This document shows positions 9,339 to 17,387 of a DNA stretch of 64,000 bases, piece by piece. A model generated the notes under the pieces. The model was not told where the DNA came from, searched no databases, and saw only the letters and a program-made list of their open reading frames with translations. Source of the stretch: an uncultured Eubacterium sp. (GTDB lineage Bacteria; Bacillota; Clostridia; Lachnospirales; Lachnospiraceae); assembly GCA_910589665.1 (NCBI GenBank), contig CAJUTR010000001.1:200629-264628 (forward strand), read 5' to 3'. Numbering within the stretch: the stretch's first letter is position 1; each line of letters begins with the position of its first letter. The position numbers and the translations under genes were made by a program.

Positions 9339-9720
9339 ATGGGACAGAGGGTAATAAGAGTGCATCAAAGGATTGGCTTTTTAATTGTCCTATGCGTAGT
9401 TAGTTTGGGGTGTCTTGGGAAGCCTTCGTCAGATGTTTTGGCGGCGGGGTCGCAGCTCAAACGTGTGACGATATGCGGCAGTTCTGCTCAGATCGGCCAA
9501 AATACATTTGGCAGATGTCTCGTTGATGCAGAAAACGTGTCATTGGAATACCGGATGGGAGTGGAAAACGATGTTGGATGCTTCTAAGGTGGGGGCAAGG
9601 AACAAGGCTTTTGTTCAACTCGGATGGCACCGCATATCCGGAGTGGATGGCTGGCAGATCCAGGTTTCCCGGGATAGGGCGTCGAAAGCATATGGAAGAT
9701 GGAGTTCTGTCCGTGTGTAG
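9339..9720 (+). pseudogene. Decayed third LRR paralogue
   Basis: Starts well (AAGGAGG then ATG, hydrophobic signal-like segment, ...VLAAGSQ) but jumps directly to the last repeat, LKRVTICGSSAQIG, matching LERVTVCGSTARIH of the second paralogue. This means the whole LRR body is deleted. The frame then stops at 9587; the homologous C-terminal module (GWHRISGVDGWQIQVSRD) continues in another frame to 9720. A large internal deletion plus a frameshift therefore make it a remnant. It could still make an 82-residue secreted peptide from 9339-9587. Confidence 0.8.
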
Positions 9721-9790
9721 AAAGGTAAGGGAAGTTGCTTTTCGCATTTATGTCATCGTACGAAAAGCGTGTCAACGAGGCAGAACAGGT

Positions 9791-9860
9791 TGCGCGCTGT
9801 TTGGCAAAAACATTATAAGCCATGCTGTGGCTTTGTGCAATAAATCAGTGGGGAAATGGA
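9791..9860 (+). other. Possible degraded copy of the pseudoknot leader
   Basis: TGCGCGCTGTTTGGCAAAAA followed by CATTATAAGC resembles TGCGCGCTGCTTGCACAAAC plus CATTGCATGATGC of the intact copy 110 bases downstream. It is followed by a GGGGAAATGGAGG purine block like the leader's end. The complementary arms are lost, leaving only a small hairpin AAGCCA/TGGCTT (9817-9833). A tandem duplication with decay is an inference. Confidence 0.3.
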
Positions 9861-9960
9861 GGAAAGAGTGAAAAATAAATGTTTCACTCGGCTAGTTTGT
9901 GACTGCGCGCTGCTTGCACAAACATTGCATGATGCGCAGAAAGCAGCGCAGAAATGAGGG
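9857..9960 (+). ncRNA. Structured leader with predicted pseudoknot (copy 1)
   Basis: Hairpin P1 is GAGTGAAA (9866-9873) with TTTCACTC (9882-9889). Helix A is GTTTGTG (9895-9901) with CACAAAC (9917-9923). Helix B is GCGCTGCTT (9907-9915) with AAGCAGCGC (9941-9949). Because the first arm of B lies in the loop of A, the order A-B-A'-B' is a pseudoknot. It runs straight into GAAATGAGGG, the Shine-Dalgarno region of the glycosyltransferase gene. A homologous copy precedes trpB. Structure is read from complementarity; function is unknown. Confidence 0.6.
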
Positions 9961-9965
9961 AAAAG

Positions 9966-11297
9966 ATGAAAAAAATAGGAATCGTGATCTGTAACTATAA
10001 TAAAAGAGAGTATGTCGTAAACTGTATCCAGAGCGTGCTGGAGTCCAAAACGGATGATTTTGACATTTTTGTCGTGGACAACGCCTCGACAGACGATTCG
10101 GTCGAGGCGGTAAGAGAGGCATACGGCGATCGGGTGACGCTGCTTGTTAATAAGGAAAACCTCGGCGGTTCAGGCGGTTTTAATACGGGAATACGAAAAG
10201 TGTTAGAGGAGGGGTACGAGTATTTGTACTGCTTGGATAATGATGTGCTCGTGGATGAAAACGCGGTGGGCGCGCTGGCGGACTATCTCGACGCCCATAC
10301 GGATACCGGGGTGGCCGGCTCGATCGTCTATCATATGGATCATCCGCAGTATGTGCAGCAGTACGGGCTCGATATTGATTTTCAGCATTTTACGGCAATC
10401 ACGCACTATGCGGATTTTTTCGACGACGGGACCATACCGGACGTCCATGAATGCGATACGGTCGCTACGTGCAGTGTTATGATCCGCACAAGTTGTATCA
10501 AAACGACGGATATCGGCATAATGCCGGAGGATAATTTTATCTACTGGGATGATATGGAGTGGATCTACCGGTTTACGCTGGCCGGTTTTCGCGTCGTGAC
10601 GATCAAGGACAGCGTCGTCCTGCATAAGATGGGGTCGAACGCGAGGCCGGCCAATACGTTTATCAATTATTATATGTGGCGCAACCGCATGAATTTTTTT
10701 ATGCGGTATACGCCGGAGGAAAAGATCGATGCCATGAGTTACCGCATTTTAAGTGCGGTCTTTGATTCGCTGTATGAGAGCATGTACCGGGAAGAGCACA
10801 ATATCATGCGCACGATCTCTTATTCGTTCTTTGATGCCATCCGGGGGGTGCGCGGAAAGGCCGCGGAGCATAAAATACTGCCGAACGATGCAAACGATGA
10901 CAAGCTGCGCGCGTTTTTACAGGGGAAACGTACGTATTTTCTCATGGCGGATAGATTGGCAGCAGGCAGTTTGATAGTGGACAGTCTGGCAGCAGAAGAC
11001 GGACCGGTGCAGGAGGCAGCTTTTTCGGACGCTGAAGAGATCCTCCGTTCGCTGAACCCGGAGCTGAAACGAGCGATGGACAGACAGGAGGCGGATGTGA
11101 CGATCTGTCTCTGCGATTACATAATGAAAATGCGCGGCGGCGATCACGGAATCGTGTATCTGGATACGGAACGAAACGCGATCCTTGACGAAGAAGACTG
11201 GATGGCGGTGGACAATTACGAATACAGTAAATCCCTCTTTGTTTATATGAACCAGGCGGCCTTTTTGGATGCGGTTTTTTCACTCAGAGCAAAATAA
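9966..11297 (+). CDS. Family 2 glycosyltransferase
   Basis: 443 residues. The N-terminal 230 or so form a GT-A domain: IGIVICNYNKREYV start, VVDNASTDDS nucleotide-sugar segment (residues 37-46), LGGSGGFNTG, and the LDNDV metal-binding motif (90-94), then WDDMEWIYRF typical of rhamnosyl/galactofuranosyl-type GT2 enzymes. The C-terminal 200 residues are not recognised. It likely transfers a sugar during surface polysaccharide synthesis; donor and acceptor cannot be read. No membrane segments. ATG 9966 is preferred (GAGGG 5 bases upstream); an in-frame ATG at 9954 overlaps that purine tract. Confidence 0.88.
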   Translation: MKKIGIVICNYNKREYVVNCIQSVLESKTDDFDIFVVDNASTDDSVEAVREAYGDRVTLLVNKENLGGSGGFNTGIRKVLEEGYEYLYCLDNDVLVDENAVGALADYLDAHTDTGVAGSIVYHMDHPQYVQQYGLDIDFQHFTAITHYADFFDDGTIPDVHECDTVATCSVMIRTSCIKTTDIGIMPEDNFIYWDDMEWIYRFTLAGFRVVTIKDSVVLHKMGSNARPANTFINYYMWRNRMNFFMRYTPEEKIDAMSYRILSAVFDSLYESMYREEHNIMRTISYSFFDAIRGVRGKAAEHKILPNDANDDKLRAFLQGKRTYFLMADRLAAGSLIVDSLAAEDGPVQEAAFSDAEEILRSLNPELKRAMDRQEADVTICLCDYIMKMRGGDHGIVYLDTERNAILDEEDWMAVDNYEYSKSLFVYMNQAAFLDAVFSLRAK

Positions 11298-11367
11298 CAC
11301 TATGTTTTTTCTTAAAAATATGTTAAAATAAATAAGAGTGTTTTTAACAGAAGGGAGAAATGATGGA

Positions 11368-12210
11368 ATGAATGAAATGTATCTGCGCTTTCCGAATGGG
11401 CGGAAAAAAGCATTTACCATTAGTTATGACGACAATGTGACACAGGATGAGCGGCTGATCGAACTGATGCAAAAATACGAGATCAAGGGAACTTTTAATA
11501 TCATTCCGGGATGGTTTGCAGAGGAAGGAGCTGTTTTTCCAGCGGGAGAGACATATATTAACGTAACGGAGAGTAAAGCGCTGGAAATATATGAGGACGA
11601 ACGGATCGAAGTGGCGAATCACGGATTTAACCATACAAAAATGACGACGATCCCCAAGTTGCTTTGCATGGACGATATTGTAAAGTGCCGCCTGAAATTA
11701 GAGCAAATGTATAAAAAGATTACGACCGGATTTGCGTATCCTTATGGTTTGTATGATCAGGAACTGATCGGCGTATTAAAAGATGCGGGGATATCCTATG
11801 CGAGGACGGTACACAGTACCGGCGGATTTTCGCTGCCAGAGGACTGGCTGGAGCTTCATCCGACATGCCATCACGACGATGAACGGCTGTGGGAACTGAC
11901 GGATCGTTTTTTGAACGATGAGATCTGTGAGCACCCATATATGTTTTATGTATGGGGGCATACGTTTGAATTTGACCAGAATGATAACTGGGACCTGATC
12001 GAGTCGCTGTTTCAAAAAGTAGCCGGTAAGGAAGAGGTTTGGTTTGCGACAAACGGCGAAATATGTGAGTATCATAACGCGTATCAAAAACTCGTGTTTT
12101 CTGTAGACGGCAGTCGTATTTTCAATCCGACGAGCACCGACCTGTGGGCAGAGGTCGACCATAAGCTGATGCTTTTGCCAGCTGGTCATTCAGTGGAGGC
12201 GGTGCTGTGA
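11368..12210 (+). CDS. Polysaccharide deacetylase (NodB/CE4-like)
   Basis: 280 residues, no signal peptide. Seen: the NodB metal-site pattern with YDD (residues 20-22) and HGFNH (85-89, H-x3-H), GTFNIIPG and a YPYG motif. These enzymes remove N- or O-acetyl groups from sugars with a divalent metal; the substrate is unknown and may be cytoplasmic, since no export signal is visible. The start at 11368 has AAGGGAG upstream; another in-frame ATG lies 9 bases on. It ends overlapping the GH5 start (GTGA), so the two genes are translationally coupled. Confidence 0.86.
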   Translation: MNEMYLRFPNGRKKAFTISYDDNVTQDERLIELMQKYEIKGTFNIIPGWFAEEGAVFPAGETYINVTESKALEIYEDERIEVANHGFNHTKMTTIPKLLCMDDIVKCRLKLEQMYKKITTGFAYPYGLYDQELIGVLKDAGISYARTVHSTGGFSLPEDWLELHPTCHHDDERLWELTDRFLNDEICEHPYMFYVWGHTFEFDQNDNWDLIESLFQKVAGKEEVWFATNGEICEYHNAYQKLVFSVDGSRIFNPTSTDLWAEVDHKLMLLPAGHSVEAVL

Positions 12211-13172
12211 AAAAGAAGGGTAAGTTAATAGCTGCGTGTGCAGCGGTAATGTTTTTGTTGGGGATTGCATGGGGAGACAAAATCTGTCAGGCAGCAAAGC
12301 CATCCGCGTTGAAGGTAAAAGACAATAAGATCGTCAATTCTTCCGATAAGACCGTTGTGCTCAAAGGAGTCAGCACGCACGGTATCGCCTGGTATCCGGA
12401 GTATGTGAATAAACAGTGTTTTAAAAGTTTTAAAAAGATGGGTGCGAATACGATCCGTCTGGCATTTTACAGCGATGATTCCGCGGGATATGATAAGTCT
12501 TTGTACAGCAAGATCGAAGAAGGCGTGAAAGCGGCGACCGACTTAGGCATGTATGTCATGATCGACTGGCATATTTTGTCCGACGGCAATCCGAAAACAA
12601 ACCAAAAAAAGGCAAAAGAGTTTTTTACTTATTTTGCGAAAAAATATGCCGGGCAGCCTAATGTTTTATATGAAATATGCAATGAGCCAAATGGCGATGT
12701 CACATGGGATCGCGACATCAAACCTTATGCGGAAAAGATGATCAAGATCATCCGTAAATACGATAAGAACGCCATTATCATCGTGGGCACGCCTACTTGG
12801 TCCCAGGATGTCGATATAGTGGCAGAAGATCCGATCAAGAACCAGAAGAACATCGCGTATGCGTTCCATTTTTACGCGGCGACGCACAAAGACCAGCTTC
12901 GGGAAAAGTTGAAAACAGCGAATGAAAAAGGACTTCCGGTCATCGTGACTGAGTTTTCCATCTGTGACGCGTCTGGTAATGGAGCGATCGATAAAAAAGA
13001 GGCAAAGGCGTGGATGAAACTGTTGAAGAAATATAAGATCGGTCGCGTAGCGTGGAACATTTCGAATAAGAATGAAACGAGTGCTCTCATTCAGCCTTCC
13101 TGCAAAAAAACGGGTAAGATTTCCAAAAAGAATCTTTCAAAATCTGGGAAATGGATCGTGAGCAACTGGTAA
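12207..13172 (+). CDS. Secreted GH5 endoglucanase (cellulase)
   Basis: 321 residues. The signal peptide is about residues 1-29 (ends ICQAA). The rest is a GH5 catalytic domain, subfamily-2-like: KGVSTHGIAWYP, NTIRLAF, acid/base Glu160 in YEICNEPNG, HFYAATH, nucleophile Glu249 in PVIVTEFSICDASGNG and WNISNK. It would cut beta-1,4-glucans outside the cell. No carbohydrate-binding module or dockerin is present, so it is a minimal enzyme. GTG start overlapping the deacetylase stop. Confidence 0.93.
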   Translation: MKKKGKLIAACAAVMFLLGIAWGDKICQAAKPSALKVKDNKIVNSSDKTVVLKGVSTHGIAWYPEYVNKQCFKSFKKMGANTIRLAFYSDDSAGYDKSLYSKIEEGVKAATDLGMYVMIDWHILSDGNPKTNQKKAKEFFTYFAKKYAGQPNVLYEICNEPNGDVTWDRDIKPYAEKMIKIIRKYDKNAIIIVGTPTWSQDVDIVAEDPIKNQKNIAYAFHFYAATHKDQLREKLKTANEKGLPVIVTEFSICDASGNGAIDKKEAKAWMKLLKKYKIGRVAWNISNKNETSALIQPSCKKTGKISKKNLSKSGKWIVSNW

Positions 13173-13185
13173 TCGTGGTAATGCG

Positions 13186-13204
13186 GCGCCTCATGGCGTT
13201 TTAC
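13186..13204 (+). terminator. Weak hairpin plus TTTT after GH5 gene
   Basis: GCGCC-TCAT-GGCGT followed by TTTT. The stem is only 5 pairs (one G-U), so it is at best a weak terminator before the DUF4867 gene. Confidence 0.35.
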
Positions 13205-13242
13205 ATCTAATGTTATATTTTATATTTTAGGAGGTATTTTTT

Positions 13243-13869
13243 ATGAGTATTCAGATTCAAAAAGTAACAGATGCGTCGTTTCAAAAATATGGACGGATCC
13301 TCACGCAGGATTATGATGTGACAGAGCTGGTGGACAAGATGCAGGAAATGCCATGTCCGGCGGACGTCGTTTATGAACCGTCGGTGAACGAACTGGAAGC
13401 CCTTCCGGTTATGAAGACGTTTACGGACAGCCTTTATGGAGGCCTTCCGATCCAGATCGGATACTGCAACGGGCATAATTCGCTGTTGAATGCGGTGGAG
13501 TACCATCGTTCTTCGGAAGTAAACGTGGCAGCGACAGATCTGATCCTGCTCATTGGCATGCAGCAGGACATTGAAGCGGATTATACATATGACACAAAAA
13601 ATATCGAGGCATTTCTCGTGCCAAAAGGAACGATGATCGAAGTGTATGCCACGACGCTCCACTATGCTCCGTGCAGTGTAGACGGACAGGAATTCCGCTG
13701 TGTTGTTGTTCTGCCAAAAGATACGAACCTTGACCTGGTAGTGAAACCGGAAGGTGCCAGTGAGGACAAACTTTTGGTGGCAAGGAACAAATGGCTCATC
13801 GGCCATCCGGACGCGAAGATTGACGGCGCGTTTAACGGATTGAAGGGGGAGAATATTTCCGTAGGGTAA
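13243..13869 (+). CDS. DUF4867 family protein, probable cupin fold
   Basis: 208 residues, soluble, no signal peptide. I recognise the DUF4867 family by PIQIGYCNGHN, NAVEYHRSSEVNVAATDL, LHYAPCSVDG and the C-terminal AKIDGAFNGLKGENI. The pattern EYHRSSE followed 50-60 residues later by LHYAPC resembles the two metal-binding motifs of cupin sugar isomerases and lyases, so a sugar-acid or sugar-phosphate role is possible; this is inference only. AGGAGG precedes the ATG. It sits alone between the endoglucanase and the UvrA-like gene, with hairpins on both sides. Confidence 0.8.
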   Translation: MSIQIQKVTDASFQKYGRILTQDYDVTELVDKMQEMPCPADVVYEPSVNELEALPVMKTFTDSLYGGLPIQIGYCNGHNSLLNAVEYHRSSEVNVAATDLILLIGMQQDIEADYTYDTKNIEAFLVPKGTMIEVYATTLHYAPCSVDGQEFRCVVVLPKDTNLDLVVKPEGASEDKLLVARNKWLIGHPDAKIDGAFNGLKGENISVG

Positions 13870-13917
13870 TCGGAATGGCTCAGTGCCAGACTGTGAAATT
13901 TAATTTTGATTTTTAGG

Positions 13918-13941
13918 AGCAGGAATGAGGACATTCCTGCT
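13918..13941 (+). other. Perfect 10-bp hairpin before UvrA-like gene
   Basis: AGCAGGAATG-AGGA-CATTCCTGCT, followed by TTCTTG rather than a T-run. It may be a weak terminator for the DUF4867 gene or a leader hairpin; the start codon is 25 bases downstream. Confidence 0.5.
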
Positions 13942-13965
13942 TCTTGCAAAAGAAAGGAAACAGAA

Positions 13966-16368
13966 TTGAAACAGAATAAGATCAGCATCAAGGGAGCCAG
14001 AATCCACAATTTAAAGGGAATTGATGTGAACATCCCCAAACAAAAACTGACCGTGATCACGGGTGTGTCTGGCAGCGGGAAGTCGAGCCTTGCTTTTGAT
14101 ACCCTTTATGAGGAGGGAAAACGCAGATATTTATTATTTTCAGGGACACAGTTTATGATAGACAGTGCCCCCTTTTTTGATGCGATCACGGGTCTTTCTC
14201 CGACCGTAGCAGTCGAGCAGCGTACGATCCGGCAGGCAAATCCCCGGAGTACGGTAGGAACAAGGATGAAGCTGAGTCCAATGCTCGCAGCTCTATACGC
14301 AAATGACGGAAAACGTGATGCGGAATACGAGGATGGGATGCCGCTTGATATTTCCATGTTCCAAAGGAACTCGGCGAAAGGGATGTGTGTCCGCTGTCTG
14401 GGGAAGGGAGCGGCGTATGTTCTGGATGAAGATCTCATGTTTTCAGACAAAGAACAAAACATTGCTGAGATCGCGTGCGGACTTGCAAAGCGTGCGGATA
14501 TAAAAAAACTTCTCGCACCATTTTGTGAAACGTATGGGTTCGATATGTGGAGCGATCGGATCGGTGATCTGAACGAGGAACAATTGCGATTACTAAAATA
14601 CGGGGATGGAGGAAAATCGAAATTTTGTGGTTTTATTCCCTATATCAGCATGTTGGTCAAAGGCGCAGGATCTACTTCGGGACGACCCGTTCATTTGCTC
14701 ACGCAGGCAGGTATGTTAAAAAAATGCAGATGCCCGAAATGCAATGGGACTGGGCTAGGTGAACAGGCGTCTCACACGTATTTTTATGGAAAGACCATTG
14801 CAGAACTAGAAGATCTGTATATGGGGGATCTTTACGATTTTTTGAAATCTATTCATGAGGAAAAGAACGTTTTGCTCAGCGAAATAACGAGCAGGCTGGC
14901 ATGTATGATCGAGGTGGGGCTGGATCACCTGGCGCTTTCCCGTCCGCTCCCAACTCTGTCAGGAGGGGAGATCCAGCGGCTGTTTCTAGCCGTGTATACG
15001 GTATCGGATATGGATTCGATCATTTTTGTATTTGATGAGCCTACGATCGGACTGCATGAGTCCGAAAAGGAAAAACTCATACGCATGCTGCGGAAGTTGG
15101 TTGATCAAGGAAATACGGTCGTTGTAGTGGAACATGACGGGAATTTCATGAAAGAAGCAGATCATCTGATCGAAATCGGCCCCGGAGCAGGCAGCGGCGG
15201 CGGATGGAAGGTTTTCGCTGGTACGTACGAGGAATTTTTGGATGGCAGCCAGTCAAAAACGGCTTCTTATCTGCGAGAGGGTTCCTTACCGGGGAAACAT
15301 TGCTTTCGGCTGGAAAAAGAACAAAAGTTAAGGATCGAACATGCGAGTGTGCACAATTTAAAGGATGTGACAGCGGAAATCCCGCTCGGCGTCATGGTCG
15401 GCGTCGCAGGAGTGTCAGGAAGTGGTAAGTCCAGCCTGATCCAGCATACACTCGTCCCTCTTCTTAAACATTCGCTGAAAAAAAACTGCGTGATGGAGGA
15501 AGAGGAGGGGGTTCAGGCATGGGAGACGGGACAGGCGGTATTGCTTGGGGCGGAACAGGTAAAGAAATGTTTTGTCATCGACCAGAAGCCGATTGGCCGC
15601 AGCCGGACATCGTGTCCGGCCACTTATACGGGAATCTTTGACCGGATCCGGGAACTTTTTGCACAAACGGATGAAGCGAAAGCGCGAGGATACCGTGCGG
15701 GTATGTTTTCGCGCAACAGTCATGGCCGATGCCTCAAATGCAGCGGGGATGGCGTTATCCACTATCATGTCGGGTTTGGAAATTTTATGGATATCGACTG
15801 CGAGGAATGCGGCGGAACTGGGTATGTGCAGGAAGCGATGGAAATTAAGCTGGATGGAAAAACCGTATGTGAGGTTTTAGAAATGAGTGTGGATGAGGCA
15901 CACGCATTTTTTCGAGAGAAAGACGATTCGATCTGCCAGGTTCTGGAAATCCTGCGGCGGGTCGGGATGGGATATATTAAACTCGGACAGGCTACGCCGA
16001 CGATCTCGGGCGGTGAGAGCCAGCGTATCAAACTGGCGAAGGAACTAGCGAAGGGAAAAATTGTGAAAGGGAGGATCTCCAAGGGGATGGAGGGCGTACT
16101 GTACATATTGGATGAGCCGACGACAGGGTTATCTTTTGCGGATGAGGAAAAACTTTTGGTCTTGTTGAATGAGCTGGTTGAACTTGGGGCTTCGGTCATT
16201 GTGACGGAGCATGATCCTTTTATCTTATCGAACTGTGATTATATTTTAGAAATGGGAGAGGGCGGTGGCAGCAACGGCGGCCGACTGATCGCAACGGGGA
16301 CGCCGGCTGAACTGAAACGGAATAAGGACTCAGTGATCGGGGCGTATTTGAAAGGAGGAGCGGAATGA
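13966..16368 (+). CDS. UvrA-like tandem ABC ATPase (UvrA2/DrrC type)
   Basis: 800 residues from a TTG start with AAAGGA upstream; canonical UvrA is about 940. Seen: two ABC domains with Walker A GVSGSGKSSL (about residues 33-42 and 480-490), signature LSGGE near 340 and ISGGES near 680, and Zn-finger cysteine pairs CxxC...CxxC (CPKCNGTG; CLKCSGDG with CEECGGTG). The shorter N-terminal half suggests a reduced UvrB-binding region as in UvrA2, a class linked to tolerance of DNA-binding drugs rather than core excision repair. The downstream hydrolase overlaps by 4 bases. Confidence 0.88.
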   Translation: MKQNKISIKGARIHNLKGIDVNIPKQKLTVITGVSGSGKSSLAFDTLYEEGKRRYLLFSGTQFMIDSAPFFDAITGLSPTVAVEQRTIRQANPRSTVGTRMKLSPMLAALYANDGKRDAEYEDGMPLDISMFQRNSAKGMCVRCLGKGAAYVLDEDLMFSDKEQNIAEIACGLAKRADIKKLLAPFCETYGFDMWSDRIGDLNEEQLRLLKYGDGGKSKFCGFIPYISMLVKGAGSTSGRPVHLLTQAGMLKKCRCPKCNGTGLGEQASHTYFYGKTIAELEDLYMGDLYDFLKSIHEEKNVLLSEITSRLACMIEVGLDHLALSRPLPTLSGGEIQRLFLAVYTVSDMDSIIFVFDEPTIGLHESEKEKLIRMLRKLVDQGNTVVVVEHDGNFMKEADHLIEIGPGAGSGGGWKVFAGTYEEFLDGSQSKTASYLREGSLPGKHCFRLEKEQKLRIEHASVHNLKDVTAEIPLGVMVGVAGVSGSGKSSLIQHTLVPLLKHSLKKNCVMEEEEGVQAWETGQAVLLGAEQVKKCFVIDQKPIGRSRTSCPATYTGIFDRIRELFAQTDEAKARGYRAGMFSRNSHGRCLKCSGDGVIHYHVGFGNFMDIDCEECGGTGYVQEAMEIKLDGKTVCEVLEMSVDEAHAFFREKDDSICQVLEILRRVGMGYIKLGQATPTISGGESQRIKLAKELAKGKIVKGRISKGMEGVLYILDEPTTGLSFADEEKLLVLLNELVELGASVIVTEHDPFILSNCDYILEMGEGGGSNGGRLIATGTPAELKRNKDSVIGAYLKGGAE

Positions 16369-17288
16369 AGGTGTCCGAAGAAATCGACCGCTATACTGTA
16401 GAAAAGCGGTATCGTTTGGTCAATAGCGTTATCTTTTGGCAGGAGGGCGAGCTATTAGCAGAGAATTATTACAATGGTTTTACGAGTGAGAGCCGGAATG
16501 TCATGCGTTCCGTGATGAAAAGCATTTTATCCGCCGCGGTGGGTATCGCGTGCAGACAGGGAAAACTGACCGATCTGGATACTCCGGTCTCGGTGTATCT
16601 GGAACCGTTTCGTGAAGGACGTGACCCGCTGCATGGCATGATAACGATTCGCCATCTGCTGACGATGACGTCGGGCATTTACTGGAATGGCGGGATACAT
16701 TACCATTGTCCGATGATGGAGCAGCTCCGCCGTTCGAAAAACTGGGTGTCCTATGTGGCGGACTGTGCGGTGAAGGATATTCCGGGTATGAAATGGAATT
16801 ATAAGGAGTTTGACATGATCTTACTGGCGGCTGTTCTTGATAGGGTCTGCGGGGATCTGTTTGATTTTATCGACCGGGAATTGTATGTTCCGCTCGGCAT
16901 TCGGAGCGGCCGCTGGTTTCAAAGTCCTGACGGCATCTATTACAGCGTGGCGGACAGCGAAGCGAACGAGGCGCCGTCGGATTTGACGGCAAGAGAGATG
17001 CTGGCGATCGGACAGTTGTATCTACAGGGCGGTGTTTATAATGGGAGGCGTATTTTGGCAAAAGATTACATCAGGGAGTCGACCAGACCGTATCAGGAAT
17101 CAAATTATGGTTATCTATGGTGGTGCGGTCCGGACTGGTTTTCCGCGATGGGATTTGGCGGGCAGAGGATTACGGTGTTTCCGGAAAAGGGGGTGGTAGC
17201 TGTTGTTCAGGCAACGCCGACGCCGAGCGGTAAGGCATACGACGATATGGTGTTTGGGATCGTAGGCGGGATGGGAGGGGGGAGGTGA
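16365..17288 (+). CDS. Serine hydrolase, class C beta-lactamase family
   Basis: 307 residues without a signal peptide. Seen: SVMK (Ser49-Lys52) nucleophile motif, IRHLLTMTSGIYW, KWNYKEFD in the Tyr-x-Asn position, YGYLWW and the GFGGQ turn replacing KTG. This is the penicillin-binding/EstB-like fold, acting as esterase, peptidase or resistance hydrolase. Its start (ATGA) overlaps the UvrA-like stop, implying coupled translation. Lack of a signal peptide suggests a cytoplasmic substrate, perhaps the same toxic compound handled by the UvrA-like partner (inference). Confidence 0.86.
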   Translation: MKVSEEIDRYTVEKRYRLVNSVIFWQEGELLAENYYNGFTSESRNVMRSVMKSILSAAVGIACRQGKLTDLDTPVSVYLEPFREGRDPLHGMITIRHLLTMTSGIYWNGGIHYHCPMMEQLRRSKNWVSYVADCAVKDIPGMKWNYKEFDMILLAAVLDRVCGDLFDFIDRELYVPLGIRSGRWFQSPDGIYYSVADSEANEAPSDLTAREMLAIGQLYLQGGVYNGRRILAKDYIRESTRPYQESNYGYLWWCGPDWFSAMGFGGQRITVFPEKGVVAVVQATPTPSGKAYDDMVFGIVGGMGGGR

Positions 17289-17353
17289 GATAAAAGCAGA
17301 AAAAATAAAAACGGCAGACAATGCAGCAGTTTAAAATTTTTTTAAGATTTTTG

Positions 17354-17381
17354 TTGACATTACAAAAATAAGTGATATACT
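17354..17381 (+). promoter_or_regulatory. Sigma-A promoter of the trp operon
   Basis: TTGACA (17354-17359), 16-base spacer, TATACT (17376-17381). Transcription would start near 17388, just before the T-box. Confidence 0.85.
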
Positions 17382-17387
17382 AGATAA

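Noticed and set aside
9895..9949. Reading the repeated arms before the glycosyltransferase gene as a CRISPR or IS end
   Set aside because: Only interleaved short complementary arms, no spacer array, no transposase and no target-site duplication; the end at a ribosome-binding site fits a leader RNA better.
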